From: Neelides folsomi
Taxonomy: Eukaryota > Arthropoda > Collembola > Neelipleona > Neelidae
Assembly (NCBI GenBank): GCA_034687125.1
Contig: JAQGBZ010000043.1
Span: 186,001 to 250,000 of the forward strand
Length of the DNA: 64,000 nt
Direction of reading: 5' to 3'
Each line of letters begins with the position of its first letter. The stretch's first letter is position 1. The notes under the pieces are model-generated. The model was not told the DNA's origin, ran no database searches, and saw only the letters and a program-made list of their open reading frames with translations. Below, one piece after another: positions 13,057 through 26,000 of the stretch. The translations under genes and the position numbers were made by a program.

Positions 13057-14654
13057 TTACATTCACCAATTGTCCTTCACCTACCTACACACTAAAATGT
13101 ACCGCTAAATTTTCTTAATACCAAATATCTCACTTTTTCCCTTTCGGAAACACTTCCCAAATTACTTCTAACACGACCAAATTAACACTAACAAATGAGC
13201 TCTATAACACTAATCAAATATTATTTATTCAGACTTGCATCCAGAATGCATTTGTAACCTTTAAAGTCCATATAAACAATTAATTCTTAAACATTTGTGT
13301 ATGTATCATATATTAGGTACTTATTTATTATGTCATTTCATTACACTAAATACATAAGAGCTTTATATAATAATTTATGTATATTTATAATTTAAAGAAT
13401 ATAATGTATTGTATTAATTAATCATAATTTTTAATATGGTAGTTATATCTTATATCTTACCTTTAATCTTTAATTTTAACCAAATTATTCAATGTCAATT
13501 CTTTTTTACCTAAATACTTTTATTTAATTTTCTAGTCTTATTCTTTTTTAGTAATGTGCCAAATAGATATAAATCATAGCATTAATTATTACTACAAAGG
13601 GAATATTATTATGAAAATATTCTTTATTTCACAATGTTAGATTAAATTTATAAATATTAAGAAATTAATAATTATGATAGACATGCCTAATACCTGTATT
13701 TAATGTAACATACCTATTATAACTATTTTAAGCAAAAGAAAGAATTTTGACAATCAAATTTTTAACTATCTTTAAGTCATAATAAAGTGATACAAATATG
13801 AGCTGATTGGGGACAATATTTAAAAAAATATAGATCTATGTTCTTATAAATATTTATGATGTCAAAGATGTACTTCAATAAACACGCAACCACATTTTAA
13901 GATGGAAAAAACTACCATTATTGAATAGATACATTATTATATTTATTTTATGATCCTTGAAGATGCATAATGCATTTTATTAAGGCATTCCTTTCATTTC
14001 ACATATTGGGATAATTTAATGAATTAATTATGTATTATTACCTAATGTTGTGCATTATTTGTTATGTTTTTAAGTGTCTCGTCTCATCAGTTCATTCAGT
14101 TCGGCTCAGGCTCAGCTCAGGTTTTGTTGAGCACAGCTCACCTCAACGGGTCATATTCGAATTTTTTCTCTTCAAACTCACAATAGTTGGAAATGATTCC
14201 GAAGAACTTCGCATAGTTCTGTCTTTATTGGGTATATGCCCGTATATAAAACAATAGAAATATACCCTTGAGATAGTTATATGGAGTTTATATTATTAGT
14301 TAAACAGCATAAGGTATAGGGAATGTTTATAAAATTATACGCCTATAGATGTGACCTATGTGATACTTGTTAAATGAACTTTCAATGTTGCGCCGTGAAG
14401 ATCCCTGAGTTTCATTTTCTCAATCAATCGAGTTTATTTATTGTTAATTTCTAGTCAAATATTTATTGTAAACCTAAATATATAACTTCAAATTAATCAA
14501 ATTAGTCATTCACAAAAATATACATAGTTCGACATCGTTAGCAGTCATTCTAAACATCTAAACTATAAATAATCGTTAAATAGATAAACAAGGGAAAGGA
14601 AATTACTAAAGCCAAAAAGGAAGATTTCTTTTATAAACAATTAAAAACAACAAA
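13057..14654. other. AT-rich intergenic gap, NK7.1 3' UTR and TMBIM leader
   Basis: AT-rich sequence without coding signs. It should hold the NK7.1 3' UTR; AATAAA hexamers occur near 13779 and 13876. A short GC-richer patch at about 14080-14170 has repeats of GCTCAG/GCTCA (CTCAGGCTCAGCTCAGG), of unknown meaning. The TMBIM leader must lie in the last few hundred bases. Confidence 0.6.
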
Positions 14655-15932
14655 ATGGCTACATCACACCAAAGCAGAGGATTTAGTCAGTTTTCAGAAT
14701 CAAAAGAAAATTTACTTGAAAATGAACATGATCCTAATTGGGATCAGGACAAAACCTGGAATCAACCTCCTCCTCCTCCTTATGAATATTGTGCAAATAC
14801 AGGAAATGGAAAATCTGATTTTGGATTTAACAACCCCAACAATTTAACTGAAGTTGTTGTCGTCGTCGATTCCATCAATGCCAATGATTCTGGAGACGAT
14901 TCAGATGACATTGAAAGAAAATTTGGTGGAGAATTTTATGGCATCGATTTCACTGAAAAAACCATTCGAAGAGCTTTCATTAGGTAAGTATAAAAATAAT
15001 AGAAGTATAAAAAATAAACTAATATTTATTTAAAATTGTTATCAATAATTTCATTTAATTCGTATATTAACCAATTTACTTTAATTAAATAGGAAAGTTT
15101 ATAGCATCCTCATGATGCAACTCGTGGTCACTTGCGGATTCATTGCACTTTTCTTGTACTGCAGACCAATAAGCAAATGGACAACAGAAGTAAGAAACGA
15201 TCAAGGAATTAATATTTTAATTTACATTGTGTAACAATTTAAAAATTCAAACACACCATCAAAGAACTTGACATTAAAACTAATATACTTACCTAATTCA
15301 TTTCAGAATCCAATATTTCTCTTCATCACTCTCATCTGTTCATTCGTTATGCTGGTTGTTCTCTCAGCATCAGAAGAATTAAGAAGAAGATCTCCCCAAA
15401 ACTTAATCATTCTTGCAGTCTTTACAGTTCTTCAAAGCGTTGTACTTGGAGCAATTTCATCACAATACAGGTGAGAAAATATTCAGACAAAATATATTTA
15501 TACGATATTGCAATATTATGGTAAATATAATGCCAAAATAATATGTATTTTGTTTTTAGTGCCGAAACAGTTCTTTTGGCTGCTGGAATCACTACAGGAA
15601 TTTGCTTGGCTCTGACAGTATTTTCTTTCCAAACGAAATGGGATCTCACGATGCATACCGGAACTCTTTACATTTTATTAGTCGTTTTATTCCTCTTTGG
15701 AATATTGACCATTTTCCTTCGATCTGCATTCCCAATTGCAAACTTGGTCTACAGCTGTTTGGGAGCAATGCTCTTTTCAATTTATCTTGTCTACGACACT
15801 CAGATGATGATGGGAGGAAACCACAAATATTCTATTTCTCCGGAAGAGTATGTCTTTGCTGCACTTTCACTTTATCTTGATATTATCAATATCTTTCTTT
15901 ATATTTTATCATTATTAGGACGTCGTAACTAA
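14655..15932 (+). CDS. Lifeguard/TMBIM family seven-transmembrane protein (4 exons, 320 aa)
   Basis: Model: 14655-14983, 15093-15189, 15307-15470, 15560-15932, intron phases 2, 0, 2. The first 110 residues are soluble, acidic and proline-containing, with a PPPPPYEY stretch that includes a PPxY motif (possible binding site for WW-domain ubiquitin ligases). Seven hydrophobic segments follow at about 115-135, 143-163, 172-194, 199-221, 232-251, 253-275 and 292-316. The signature is LVYDTQMMMGG followed by PEEYVFAALSLYLDIINIFL; the two aspartates correspond to the conserved pair of the BI-1/TMBIM fold linked to calcium leak and pH sensing. Family members sit in Golgi, ER or plasma membrane and dampen apoptosis and calcium signals. 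Length and architecture fit lifeguard/GRINA-type proteins; which paralogue is unresolved. The start codon ATGGCT lies in an AAACAACAAA context with no upstream in-frame ATG in the exon. Confidence 0.93.
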
Positions 15933-16034
15933 ACCTAGTTATTCATTAAGGATAAATGTAGATTAAATTACACAAGATAATTAAATTCTTATTCTTATCA
16001 TCTTATTATACCAATTTATTTTGTTTATTGGAAC

Positions 16035-16040
16035 AATAAA
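16035..16040 (+). terminator. Probable polyadenylation signal of the TMBIM gene
   Basis: An AATAAA hexamer lies 103 bases after the TMBIM stop codon, followed by AT-rich sequence. Position fits a short 3' UTR; no transcript evidence is available. Confidence 0.5.
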
Positions 16041-16722
16041 GTACCTACATATTTATTAAATATACTTAAAAATATTATGTATTCGAATACTATTTGACGA
16101 TTTGAATAGCTGATGATTATATAATACTACCATGTAATATCTGTAATTAATTGTTTAAGATATTGAGATAATCATAGTACCTAATAATATGATACATAAG
16201 TATTGATGTATTTAAACTAAAACGGTTTAAACCCGACCTACATATTTATGAACATGTAATTGTGATTATTTACCATAAAGAAAATTTGTTTATTAAATAA
16301 AGAAATATTTTTATTTCAATAAATTAATATTTTGACTCCAAATTTATCTGTATGTTATTACATAAAATCACCCAATATATTGATTTTACCTTTCCAATAC
16401 ATATGTAATTCCTTTAATACCTCCACATCCCAACATTAAAAATTATTTACTACCAAACGGATCATAATTATAAATAAGTTTATATATGAAATATAAAAAA
16501 AACATAAGTAAAATAACAAAATTTTCTATGAAGCATGTGGTCTGGTTTGTATAATTTGTAATATAAATAAATAATTATAATGTATGGATAAGCACTAAAA
16601 GAAATATTAAGGGAATGCAATGTCTAATATAACAACCCCGTTTTCCTTAAGTAAAATAGATTTTTAATCAATGAGACCATAATAAAAACCATCCCCCACA
16701 AAATACCACAGTCAAGCGTTTT

Positions 16723-16799
16723 AAAAATGTTTAACAATTTGTAAAATAAATAACCGCCATCAAAAATGCTAACAATTTGTAAAATAGATAACCACCATC
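16723..16799. repeat. 38-39 bp tandem duplication
   Basis: Two adjacent copies, 16723-16761 and 16762-16799, share AACAATTTGTAAAATA and end in CCATC. They differ by a few substitutions and a one-base indel, and a third partial copy starts at 16800. The repeat lies just downstream of the MFSD5 stop (minus strand), so it would be in that gene's 3' UTR. The convergent gap 15933-16835 holds nothing else I can name. Confidence 0.8.
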
Positions 16800-16835
16800 A
16801 AAAATATTTGGACTTAATAACCATGATATGTTTTA

Positions 16836-18575
16836 CTACAAATTAATATGATGTTCCTTTAAATTCAAAAGTGTTTCTTGATGACCTTTGTTCATTTTTG
16901 AAAAACGATATGAGATCATAAACCCAATTGTAGTCGAGATTCCGCAGAATAGGAACATTAGCTGATTAGCATTAGGATGATTGAGATGATGCATCCCGAT
17001 CAGGCCGCAACATGTGATGATATTCATAGGAACACGGAACCAATTCATGATGTTGGCACGAAGTCCTTCTGGAATAACTTCACCACGAAGATACCCTAAA
17101 CATTAAAAATTAAATATACATCCAATTAACTCTATAATTTTAATTTTGATTAGATACTAAATAGATGATTGATTAAATATTTAAATATTAAGTTATTTAA
17201 GTAATAATATTAAACTTACCTATACAAGGAAAGTAAAGTCCAACGGAGACTTCTAGTACCAGAAAGGCTGGATAAATGAGATATATTTGTCTTCCATCTC
17301 TTGAATCGGAAGTAAATGCAGAAAAATACATACACGATGACATAATTAAAAGGCAAATGTTGAGGATCGACTCTGATTTGTATCCTTTACTCAGCAAAAA
17401 CGCATAAGCAGATGAACCGATCATAATTGCGATCATGAATGTTGAAAATGTAAGACCAAGAGGAGGTTTTCCAGGTTCAAGAACGGGCGTCCATAAAAAT
17501 ACGAAAATGTACATTGTTGACTCGAATAATGATTGAACAAGGCCAAGTGCAAGAATCCTCGGGTTCCGAATTATTGTCATAAATCCTTCTCCACACGAAG
17601 CTTGCCATTTCATCTCTTGTTGGCCGTAATTTTCTTCCCACATAAAGTAAACGCAGATTGAACCAGCAATTAAACAAGGTATAGCAAACATGAATGGGCT
17701 TACAGGACCTATAAAATAAACAATTAGCAATAAATTCCACAATTTGTAATTAAATTTTAAATATCAATAATCAATAATGTTTAAGTTAAAGTTATTGAAT
17801 AATGAAATTTTAAATTAATCACCTAAATCCATCCAAATAGCTCCAAATTCAGCTACAATTCCTGCACCAATTGCAAGGAGTCCATTGAAGAAAGTTGCCT
17901 TTGAAAAGGTGATTGACATCCATTCAACGGGATACTTCCATACAATTGTATGTTGATGAATATACCAAGATTCAAATACTGAAAACAGGATTGAGGTTGA
18001 AACTCCACCAAGAACACGACCGGCAAGAAGTACGCTAAAACTCGACGACAATTTTGTTAAACAGCAGATAGAATAGAGCAAACAAAAAACTATGCTCATT
18101 TTTTTACGACCGAATCTGCAAAAAAATTAACAAAATATTTTATATTAAATTACAATTACTTATTGGTATTGGTAAAGATAATATATGGTTAATTTAATAT
18201 GTAACAGTGTACTATTTAATGTAAATATTTATTAGCTGAATGTAAAATTATTTACTTGTCTGCAAGTGGTCCGGTTGCTGTTCCAAAAGTTACGCTGGCA
18301 GCGAATCCAGTAATGTACAAAATTGCGATTTGGTCTTGTGCAAATCCATAATGGCTATAAAGTTTGTAAACATATGGCCCTTGAAGCCAATCTGCGAATA
18401 ATGCTGTGAAGTAAGGAAAGAAGTAAATTTTTTGAAATTTGTAAAATTCTTTGTTGGGTCCAAGAGTAACATCTGTAACTGCTTGCTGAGCATAGTAGTA
18501 GAATCCAAGAGCAAATACAAACAACGGTACAAGGATCAATTGAATCAATTCCGATAAATTCAGAGTTTCCAACAT
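16836..18575 (-). CDS. MFSD5: MFSD5-type molybdate-anion transporter, major facilitator superfamily (4 coding exons, 453 aa)
   Basis: Model on the minus strand: 18575-18256, 18115-17823, 17708-17220, 17095-16836, intron phases 2, 1, 1. The chain is hydrophobic throughout, as expected for a 12-helix MFS carrier. The loop 2-3 motif A is present as GPLADKFGRKK, split by the first intron. Other recognisable stretches are FYYYAQQAVTDVTLGPNKEFY near the N-terminus, LQGPYVYKLYSHYGF, LAGRVLGGVSTSILFSVFESW and the C-terminal GEVIPEGLRANIMNWFRVP. These are the hallmarks of MFSD5, described as a high-affinity molybdate importer that would feed molybdenum cofactor synthesis. Length matches the human protein (about 450). 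The start is the first ATG after a good splice acceptor (TCTTTTAG) at 18586-18587, implying an upstream leader exon. It converges with the TMBIM gene and lies head-to-tail with canopy. Confidence 0.93.
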
Positions 18576-18585
18576 CTTTGAATTC

Positions 18586-20018
18586 CTAAAAGAGAAAAAA
18601 CATGAATTAATATTATTAGCTAAATTAAAATGTTAAATTATATCTAAATTTTAAATGTTTAAATAATTATGTATTTATTATAAATCTTGGTTAATGATTT
18701 TTAATCATTAACCAAGATATAGATATATTAATATAGTATAATAATTCTAACCCTTTACCCTTACGAGAATTGAAAGTAAGAGATTCGTAAATTAGATTTA
18801 ACGTTCCCAATTATTTATTTAATAAAATTTATTAACGAGGAATAATTGGCTGATAAAGATTTTTTAATGACCCATATCTTTTATTGTATCCTTCCTTGTT
18901 TAAAGTTAGTTATCTTATAAAATGTGTGTGAGTTATAAAAAATATCATAACCATATGTATAGCCACTATTGCTTAAAAATCGCAAAATTCATTCTATTTA
19001 ATGGAAATTAGGCATTTAAAAAAGTCTATTCTCTGGCATAATGTACAGTAAATAAATATTTGATAGCGGAACATGTTGGGTTTGTGTTTCATTCCAATAT
19101 TCTAACCCAGTTACAACCTTACAAAACTTTAAAACAGCATTAACATTTAGGTAAAGTTTAATAGGTATATAAACTCAATATAAGAATTAGTATAATATAA
19201 TTTAACTTCAATACTCGAGTGTAGAGTCAATAAAAGATAAATAACCTTTACTTCCCTTTCTAATTCAAATAGTTTAAATAAATATTAGGTCAATATCCAC
19301 ATCCAGATTTGAGTATACTCTACATCAATGCTCATACTACTCTATACGCGAAATAAAGTAAAAAAAGTATATTTAAATAGATTTTCATTTAAATAAAATT
19401 ATTTTACATTGAAAGTTTGTAAAATTAACCAAAAAATTGTGTTAATAAAAGCTTTAAGAATTAAACATTATTTCGATTTAATAAAATCTAGGTTATCTTA
19501 CGTAAAAATGTATCATAAGTAAGTAAATATGTAATTAGGCGGTATTAAGTGTATGATATGATATGATATGATTATGAAAAATTGAACTACAGCATATCAC
19601 AATATAATTACAAAAATACCGTTTATAGTAAACCGAATGACATTGAAATTATTCTTGTTTCTTGTACAGCTTTATCTCTCAACTCATTCCAAAAATATGA
19701 ATTTGCTCATCAATTGGCAAATGGATAAGGATATTAGGATAACCTTTAATGCATTAGATTTATATAAAAGTCGGCGCTATGATTAATTATCATATTACTT
19801 AAAATATGAAAATGTATAAAATAAAACATTTTAACGCTCTCATTCTAATAAATTTAAATTTCAAAATTGTCATTACTAAATAGTAAACAACTAAAGCAAG
19901 TTATAAATAAATTATTAATAAGTAAATTATTTCGGCACTAATAAAATATTACCATAAATTTAAAAATACCTCAAAAATCAAAATGTATTATAACTGCTAA
20001 TTGTAAAGAATAACTTAC
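18586..20018 (-). other. Proposed 5' leader intron of MFSD5
   Basis: On the minus strand a strong donor (AG|GTAAGT, GT at 20018-20017) and a strong acceptor (TCTTTTAG at 18586-18587) bracket 1.4 kb of AT-rich sequence with no coding content. The pairing is inferred from splice-site quality only. A short GATAT microrepeat occurs near 19556-19571. Confidence 0.55.
18684..18718. repeat. Perfect 16-bp inverted repeat with 3-base loop
   Basis: Left arm 18684-18699 reads ATCTTGGTTAATGATT and the right arm 18703-18718 is its exact reverse complement, separated by TTT. It lies about 110 bases upstream of the MFSD5 start codon in minus orientation, within the proposed leader intron. The arms contain ATTA-type homeodomain core sites. 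It could be a regulatory palindrome, a cruciform-prone site or a remnant of a small transposable element. Confidence 0.85.
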
Positions 20019-20110
20019 CTCGACTGGATTTGATGATGAAGGTGGTTATAATTTATAAGAGTTGAGACTTTGATTGTGTTTCTTGAAAGAAATTATGCAT
20101 AAATAATTTA
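20019..20110 (-). other. Probable untranslated leader exon of MFSD5 (5' boundary uncertain)
   Basis: Minus-strand sequence ending CCAGTCGAG at 20019 is followed directly by GTAAGTTATT, a consensus donor. Splicing to 18585 would place an untranslated leader before the MFSD5 ATG. The transcription start is not identifiable; it must lie between here and the canopy gene end near 20747. Confidence 0.45.
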
Positions 20111-20746
20111 GATTAGTTATCTATTTTACTAAATAAAATAAAAAATTAATTTATAAACCTACTAAACAAAATAAATAAGATTGATAGTACGTAGGTCTAA
20201 ATGTAAGTATTGTTACTGTCTAAATTGTCAAAACTGTAAAATGTTTTAATCACCAAATTATCATTTGTTCAAAGCCAAAATGCCAATACTATCTATACTA
20301 AAATACTTACAATGGACAGAGTGAAATGAACCTAAAACACAACACATTTTAGAATAGAAATTGACATTGTTCATAGAAATGATAGAAATATAGAAATTCC
20401 ATCCCAATAGCATTAGGAATATAGGAAAAGAATAGATGATAAAGTTCGCGGTATTCTTTGGCATCATATAGCTGTTAAACAAACAAACAAATTCTCATCA
20501 TATCAAACTACACTGCACAATCTTTGTTTTTGAGATTCCGTGACCATTTTCGTTAAATTGCAATTATCGTTTGAAAATAAAAATCATACAAGAAAAATAA
20601 TTTATGTAAAAAGAGAAAAAACAAGTAAAATCATCAAATTAAGATGAGATGAAATAGATGATGAGAAATGAGAAAAAAGTATAAAAATAGAGATAAATGT
20701 AAATAAATAAATAAATCATATGAAAATTATTAACAAAAATGGTGGA
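20111..20746. other. Gap between MFSD5 leader and canopy 3' end
   Basis: AT-rich sequence with one short unsupported open frame. It presumably contains the MFSD5 promoter. I see no distinctive motif. Confidence 0.5.
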
Positions 20747-20752
20747 TTTATT
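20747..20752 (-). terminator. Probable polyadenylation signal of the canopy gene
   Basis: TTTATT on the plus strand reads AATAAA on the minus strand and begins 21 bases after the canopy stop codon, giving a very short 3' UTR. Confidence 0.5.
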
Positions 20753-20772
20753 TCAATAAATAATTATAGGAA

Positions 20773-21620
20773 TTACAATTCATCGTTTTTTGAATTATCA
20801 ATTGTGGGAGTGAAATTTTCGTATAAACAAGATTTGTCCTTATTTTTCAAAATTACATTCTCGCACAAATGCTTTTTTAATGATATCTCATTCTGAAGAC
20901 GAGCGTACCAATCTTCAATTTCTTCTTCGAATTTTTCCAGCATGTCTTCACATTGTGTTTTTAAATGAGTAATTTCAGCAGACGGCTTGTCCCAAAGTTC
21001 GTAAGGAATTCCAAGATCAACTTTTACACCTTTATCCCTAGAATAAATATTTTGATTTATTTTATTGAATTAATGTAAGTGAAAATAAAATCTAAAATTA
21101 TATTAAAAATAACCAACTTACACAAGTCCATGCAAGGTCGAAAAAGTTTGACTCTGACTTTTGTCAAATCTCGTACTGTCTTTTCTCTCTTTGTGAATTT
21201 TGTATTTGAGAACTCCATCACATGCAAGTTCGATTGATTCGATTAAACGTAATTGGCTGTTTCGATATTCTTTCTTTTCATTTCTTCGATCGATATGATA
21301 ACCAGTTTCAATAAGACTTGGAGATTTTCCGGTTTCTTCTAATTGATGTTCTAATTCAGTTGTCATTATTTTACACACTGTAAAATAAAGAAGCCAAATA
21401 ATTATTATTTATTTATCTTATGTTTATATATTTTATTTATGTAATGAAATAGCTAGATCTCAGCCAATTTTATATTTCATTTAAGTATTAAAATAAAATA
21501 GGGTTTAGATCATTAAATCTCACCTTCACAATCATCTGCATACTTAACTCCATAATTATCTTCTTCGAATTTATCTCCTAATACGGAATAGGCTATATAT
21601 AGAAGAGCTATACATTTCAT
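20773..21620 (-). CDS. Canopy family (CNPY3/4-like) ER saposin-like protein with KNDEL tail (3 exons, 205 aa)
   Basis: Model on the minus strand: 21620-21524, 21377-21122, 21037-20773, intron phases 1 and 2. Residues 1-15 form a signal peptide (hydrophobic IALLYIAYSVL). The mature start carries ADDCEVCK, the first cysteine pair of the canopy saposin-like fold. It is followed by LRLIESIELACDGVL, KYKIHKERKDSTRF, TFSTLHGLV and GVKVDLGIPYELWDKPSAE, which are CNPY3/4-type signatures. The remaining cysteines are in KTQCEDM, KHLCENV and KSCLYE, giving the six expected for three disulfides. The C-terminus is KNDEL, an ER retrieval signal. Vertebrate CNPY3/4 help fold and export Toll-like receptors with gp96; a comparable chaperone role is plausible but not shown. 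I prefer CNPY3/4 over the shorter CNPY1/2 because of the SAEI...QC and WYARLQ stretches. Confidence 0.92.
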
Positions 21621-23039
21621 GATGAATATTTAAGAGTTCTTGCAATATACGATTTTTAAATTAATAATTTGTGATTTTACTTTGATTTTACTTCAAAATA
21701 TAAACTCGATGAATATATAAAAATCTCAATTGAATACACGAGTGACAATAGATAAGAAATTCAGAGATCGATAAGAATTTAAGAGAATTAAACTTTAAAT
21801 GTTAAAGTCAATCTACAACATTAGAATATATAATAAATATAAAGAGGAAATGTAATGGAAATGGAAAATGAATGAATATTTACATGCTTTGAAAATCCCT
21901 CTTTTCTTGGCATTTGATTGAAAGCAAAGAACACCTTTCTCATTCACCAAGATCCACAACTCACTCAACTTTTGAATTTTTAGGGAGGTACTAATAATCA
22001 AAAATAATTCATTATTTAATTATTTAGATCAGATTGGGCAAAGTGGTTAATTGTAATCGAATAATTCGATATCGATTGATTTAATTCCGATGGAAAAATT
22101 ACCAACTCCCTACTTTTCAAAAATTTAATTGTGTTTAAATTGTCAAAAACAGGCCGTTTTTGCTCTTTTTTGCATCTTTTGCAATAATCTTAATTTAATT
22201 ATTTCGACACATAATTGTCAGCCATAAGATATTTATTTTCTATATATTAAAATTCCTTTTCTCCCATCTTTTCAAAGAGTTAATTGAGATTAAAACAAAG
22301 AAATTTCAATTAATTTAATGTTCCAGGAATTAGTCACTTGCTAACTTGAAGGCTTTCCCTAAACAAAGGAAAAATTTCGAAAATGACTAAAATGTCTTTT
22401 TTTATTATGATCGACGTTAAATTAACAAATATGAGCCTAATTTAGGCCTCGCTCTATTTTTCATAAAATTAACGATATTGCTAATATCAAGGTATTAATG
22501 AAGTAATGATTGATAAATATCAGCCAGCAAGCTGCATCTGCAGTTAAAATTTGAGATTGACATGTTGAATTATTTAGAGATTCCTCATGTTTGTACCTAT
22601 CGTACTTGAGTACCTACATGAGTTCTTAAATCGACTTCGTAAACGACTGCATAACTGCATATCTAATTTGACTTAATTTGCTTATATTAATACGTACTCT
22701 TATTTCTTATGTACTGGAATAGTTTAATGTTAGTTTGCTTATTATTTTGCAGTCTTATGTATTACTCTTTACTCATTTACATGAGTATTGTGAGTGCGTA
22801 TTAAACCATCGTTGTTTGGAGTATTTAATTAATATAATATTTGTATATGGTAGGGCTATTGAAATCAGAACTGCAGAGAGAAGTAAAAGTGCAAGTAACT
22901 CCTGTTTGAGAAGTTGTGATCGTAATAAAAAACTGAGTTTTGATCATGAATTGTATAAGAAAATTAATTATTTGAATGCAGGGTCGTTTGTTGTTATTGG
23001 ATTGGCATAAATAGGGACTGTGTGTATCCCATCCCATTT
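21621..23039. other. AT-rich upstream flank of canopy
   Basis: Mostly AT-rich sequence with no credible gene. The canopy promoter is expected in the first few hundred bases. A purine/pyrimidine-mixed GC-richer block begins at about 23040. Confidence 0.5.
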
Positions 23040-26000
23040 CAATTCAAATGCGTTTGTGTTATCTTTGCGAGTTGTTTATCTGATTGGAGGACGAAGTCGT
23101 GTGAGATTTGGTAGATGGAAGTGAAAGGAGAAAGACCAGGGATAGTGCGGATACATAAGCCATAAAGAATTGTGGATGTGGAGAATAAGCGGGCGGGAGC
23201 TGGGAAATCTTCATTCCTCTCTTAAAGGTTCTCTTGGGGTGATGGAAGATTTTCCTCTTTTAATCTTCCCACTTTCTCTTCCCAAGGTTCCTTTATTTTA
23301 CCCGTCCCACTTTCCTTCTCCTCTTCTCGAGAGAGAAATGAGCAATAGAGAGAAAATAGGAGAATGGAAGGCAATAGTCCGGAATGCAATGGAATGGAAT
23401 ATACATACGGTGGCACATTACTCCCCTTCCATTACTTTGCATTACACTTCTCCGGCCTTGTATCATCCATATCTTATAAACATCTCGCCGTTCCTCAGGA
23501 CCTTCTTTATTCAGGGCGAAATTCATTTGTTTCTCGGGGTCGGTAAGAGAAGCGTAATCGGCGGAGATCTCATAAGAGATTGATATGAGCTCTGGTGGCG
23601 GCGGGCGGGCGGAGGCGCAGAAGATGGAGGGATTAGTTAGTAGTTAGGTTACTCCAAATAATTATGAAGATATGAAGAGGAGAGCGGAGGGAGCGATGCC
23701 GGGAGATGAGAGAAATTTAGGGTGGTGGGGCGGGGGAGAGTGCTTAACTCGTGTGAGCTAGGGCTATGAGATAGGCCATTACTGGGAGATGGATGGTTAT
23801 GCCCATCCGCGGGACTCACTGCTCCTACCCTTGTACACTGAGACCCAACCATCCTGACACTCTTCCATCACCATTTCTATGCAAATGACAATCTCCTCCA
23901 TTCTTTTATGACTTTCCCCTCCCCCTCCTCATTCCTGTTTACCTCCACCGCCGCTTGATTTATTCGGCCAGGGAGCCCCCACCCGGGAGAGGCTCCTCCG
24001 CTAATACTCCGCCCTAATTGCGCCCTCCTATTCAAACACTCTCTTCACCCACTCACTTTTTATTAACTCGGACCCGAAATCCGAGAAAGGGCGGAGAGAA
24101 ACGAAAATCAACTTCTTTCTAATCTACAACATTCTTTCTTTCCTCCGACATACAACCTAACATTGGATAAACAGATGTTGACTTAAGCAACCGTGTAGCT
24201 TTCAATAATTCATATTACATTAACTTCATTTCATTATCATTCATTCAGAATTCACATTGAATGATTTGACCTTAGATCTTTAATGCTTTATAATATTCCT
24301 ACAGATATTGTATATGTATTAATAATTTATACACTCATTTGTATATTCAATAACTATCTGCAATTAGTTGTTAATTATACTTAATTAGGTATACTTAAAT
24401 AATATAATCTGTTCATGTTAATGTCGAATCCTGTCCGATAATTAAAGGAATTTTATTTCTTTGAATCAATTGTGATATTTTAATGGGAATGGAAATGCAA
24501 AGAGAAGTATTGGCATATTGTACTTTAAAAGAATAAGGGTTTGTGAATGAAGAAATAATTTAGGTCTTGAGCCGTGATATAATAGAAAGAAGCCATCGGA
24601 TTTGTTGAAGCAGGATAAAGTGTGTATGGGTAAGAGAGCCATAATTAAGACGAAGTGAAATGGGGTCCTGACACGCAGGTAAGGAGCCGAGACAATTGAT
24701 GAGCGACTCAAGTGTCAGCGGACAACTTTTGTCCAAGATGGAAGACACGCTCGGGTCGGATAAATAGATGGTAATGGATCTTATTGAGGCGTCCCTTGAG
24801 CCTCTACCAGCCAACCTTATGAGGGTGTCTTTGAGGTGACCGGGCTCTTCTAAATCTTCATTTACTTTGATCTATGGAACTCCAATACTCCCTCTGGGAC
24901 CTCCGACTCGCCAATAGATTCACCAACAAAGACTTTTTAATATCTCAGCCCTGACATCCCTTTCGCTTCCTTTTTCTAATTTCTCATTATTTCCATCCTC
25001 GTGTCAAACCGCCAAGGGTAGTCGGAAAAAATTTCAATCAGGGGCAAAAGATTGGAACATCTTTTCACTCCACAATACTTATTTCCTTTATGAACCGGTA
25101 TTTGGGAGAGAGAGACAGGGAGAGTGGAAATAATGGAGATCCGTCGACTGGGCTGAAACAACCTCTTTCCCAGTGATGATGAAAAATCCCAAGTTTTTCC
25201 CAACTAATTTACTGGTTAATGATAATGAATGTGTAATAAAGGGAGAAGGTAAATAATATTAATCTGGGCTTAGTCCCCGCATTTTGGCTTCTGTCCGTTG
25301 AGAAGCGTCGAAGGATGGCTGGGCGGAATAATAGGCTGGTTGGTCTTTTGGGGTGGGGGGGGAGTCGAGTTAGTAATGGAAGAGGTCTAACTATATAATA
25401 ATGAGTGTAATATGCAGAGAGCGGAAGGAATAACAATTCACTTGATTTATACGGACATTGTGTGGGCTAATCTCGAAGCGCGTTAGAATTTTGGACAGTA
25501 ATAGCAAAACTTTAATGATTTGTGCAGCTTAGGCCTTCACTCCTATTGATTGCTAGTAGCATAATAAGGACAGAGGAGAAACAGAGATCATCTCCCTCCG
25601 CCCATCTCTCTCTCTCCTCGCCCCAAGAAGAACTCAATCTCTTCGACGGATCTTTCTCCCTTGTGTGAAGACCCGAACAAGGACAGGACGGGGCGAAGGG
25701 GAACCCGAAGAAAGTATTTATATTTCTCTCCCGAGAAAGTTTGAGACTCTTACGCTCAACTTTTCAAAAGAACTCAACAGGCTTTCTCTCCTCCCATTCA
25801 CCTGCTCTCATTTTTTTCCTCTTCACCCTGAGAAAAGGGGAATGAGTGAGTCAAGCTGGGGCCGGAGAGAGGGGAAGGGAGCTAATTGGCTCAGGGTGAT
25901 TTTTGTTCATAAAGTGTTAATTAAATGCGGGAGTGTGAGGATGTAGATGCGGGGTAGCTCCATTTTTCTCGGTTTTGGAATAAATAATGCCAGGCGCACA

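Noticed and set aside
12503-13108. 201-codon plus-strand frame covering the homeobox region
   Set aside because: Only its first part is real. After the donor at 12671 it reads into the intron and then through exon 3 in the wrong frame; the spliced model restores the WFQNRR helix.
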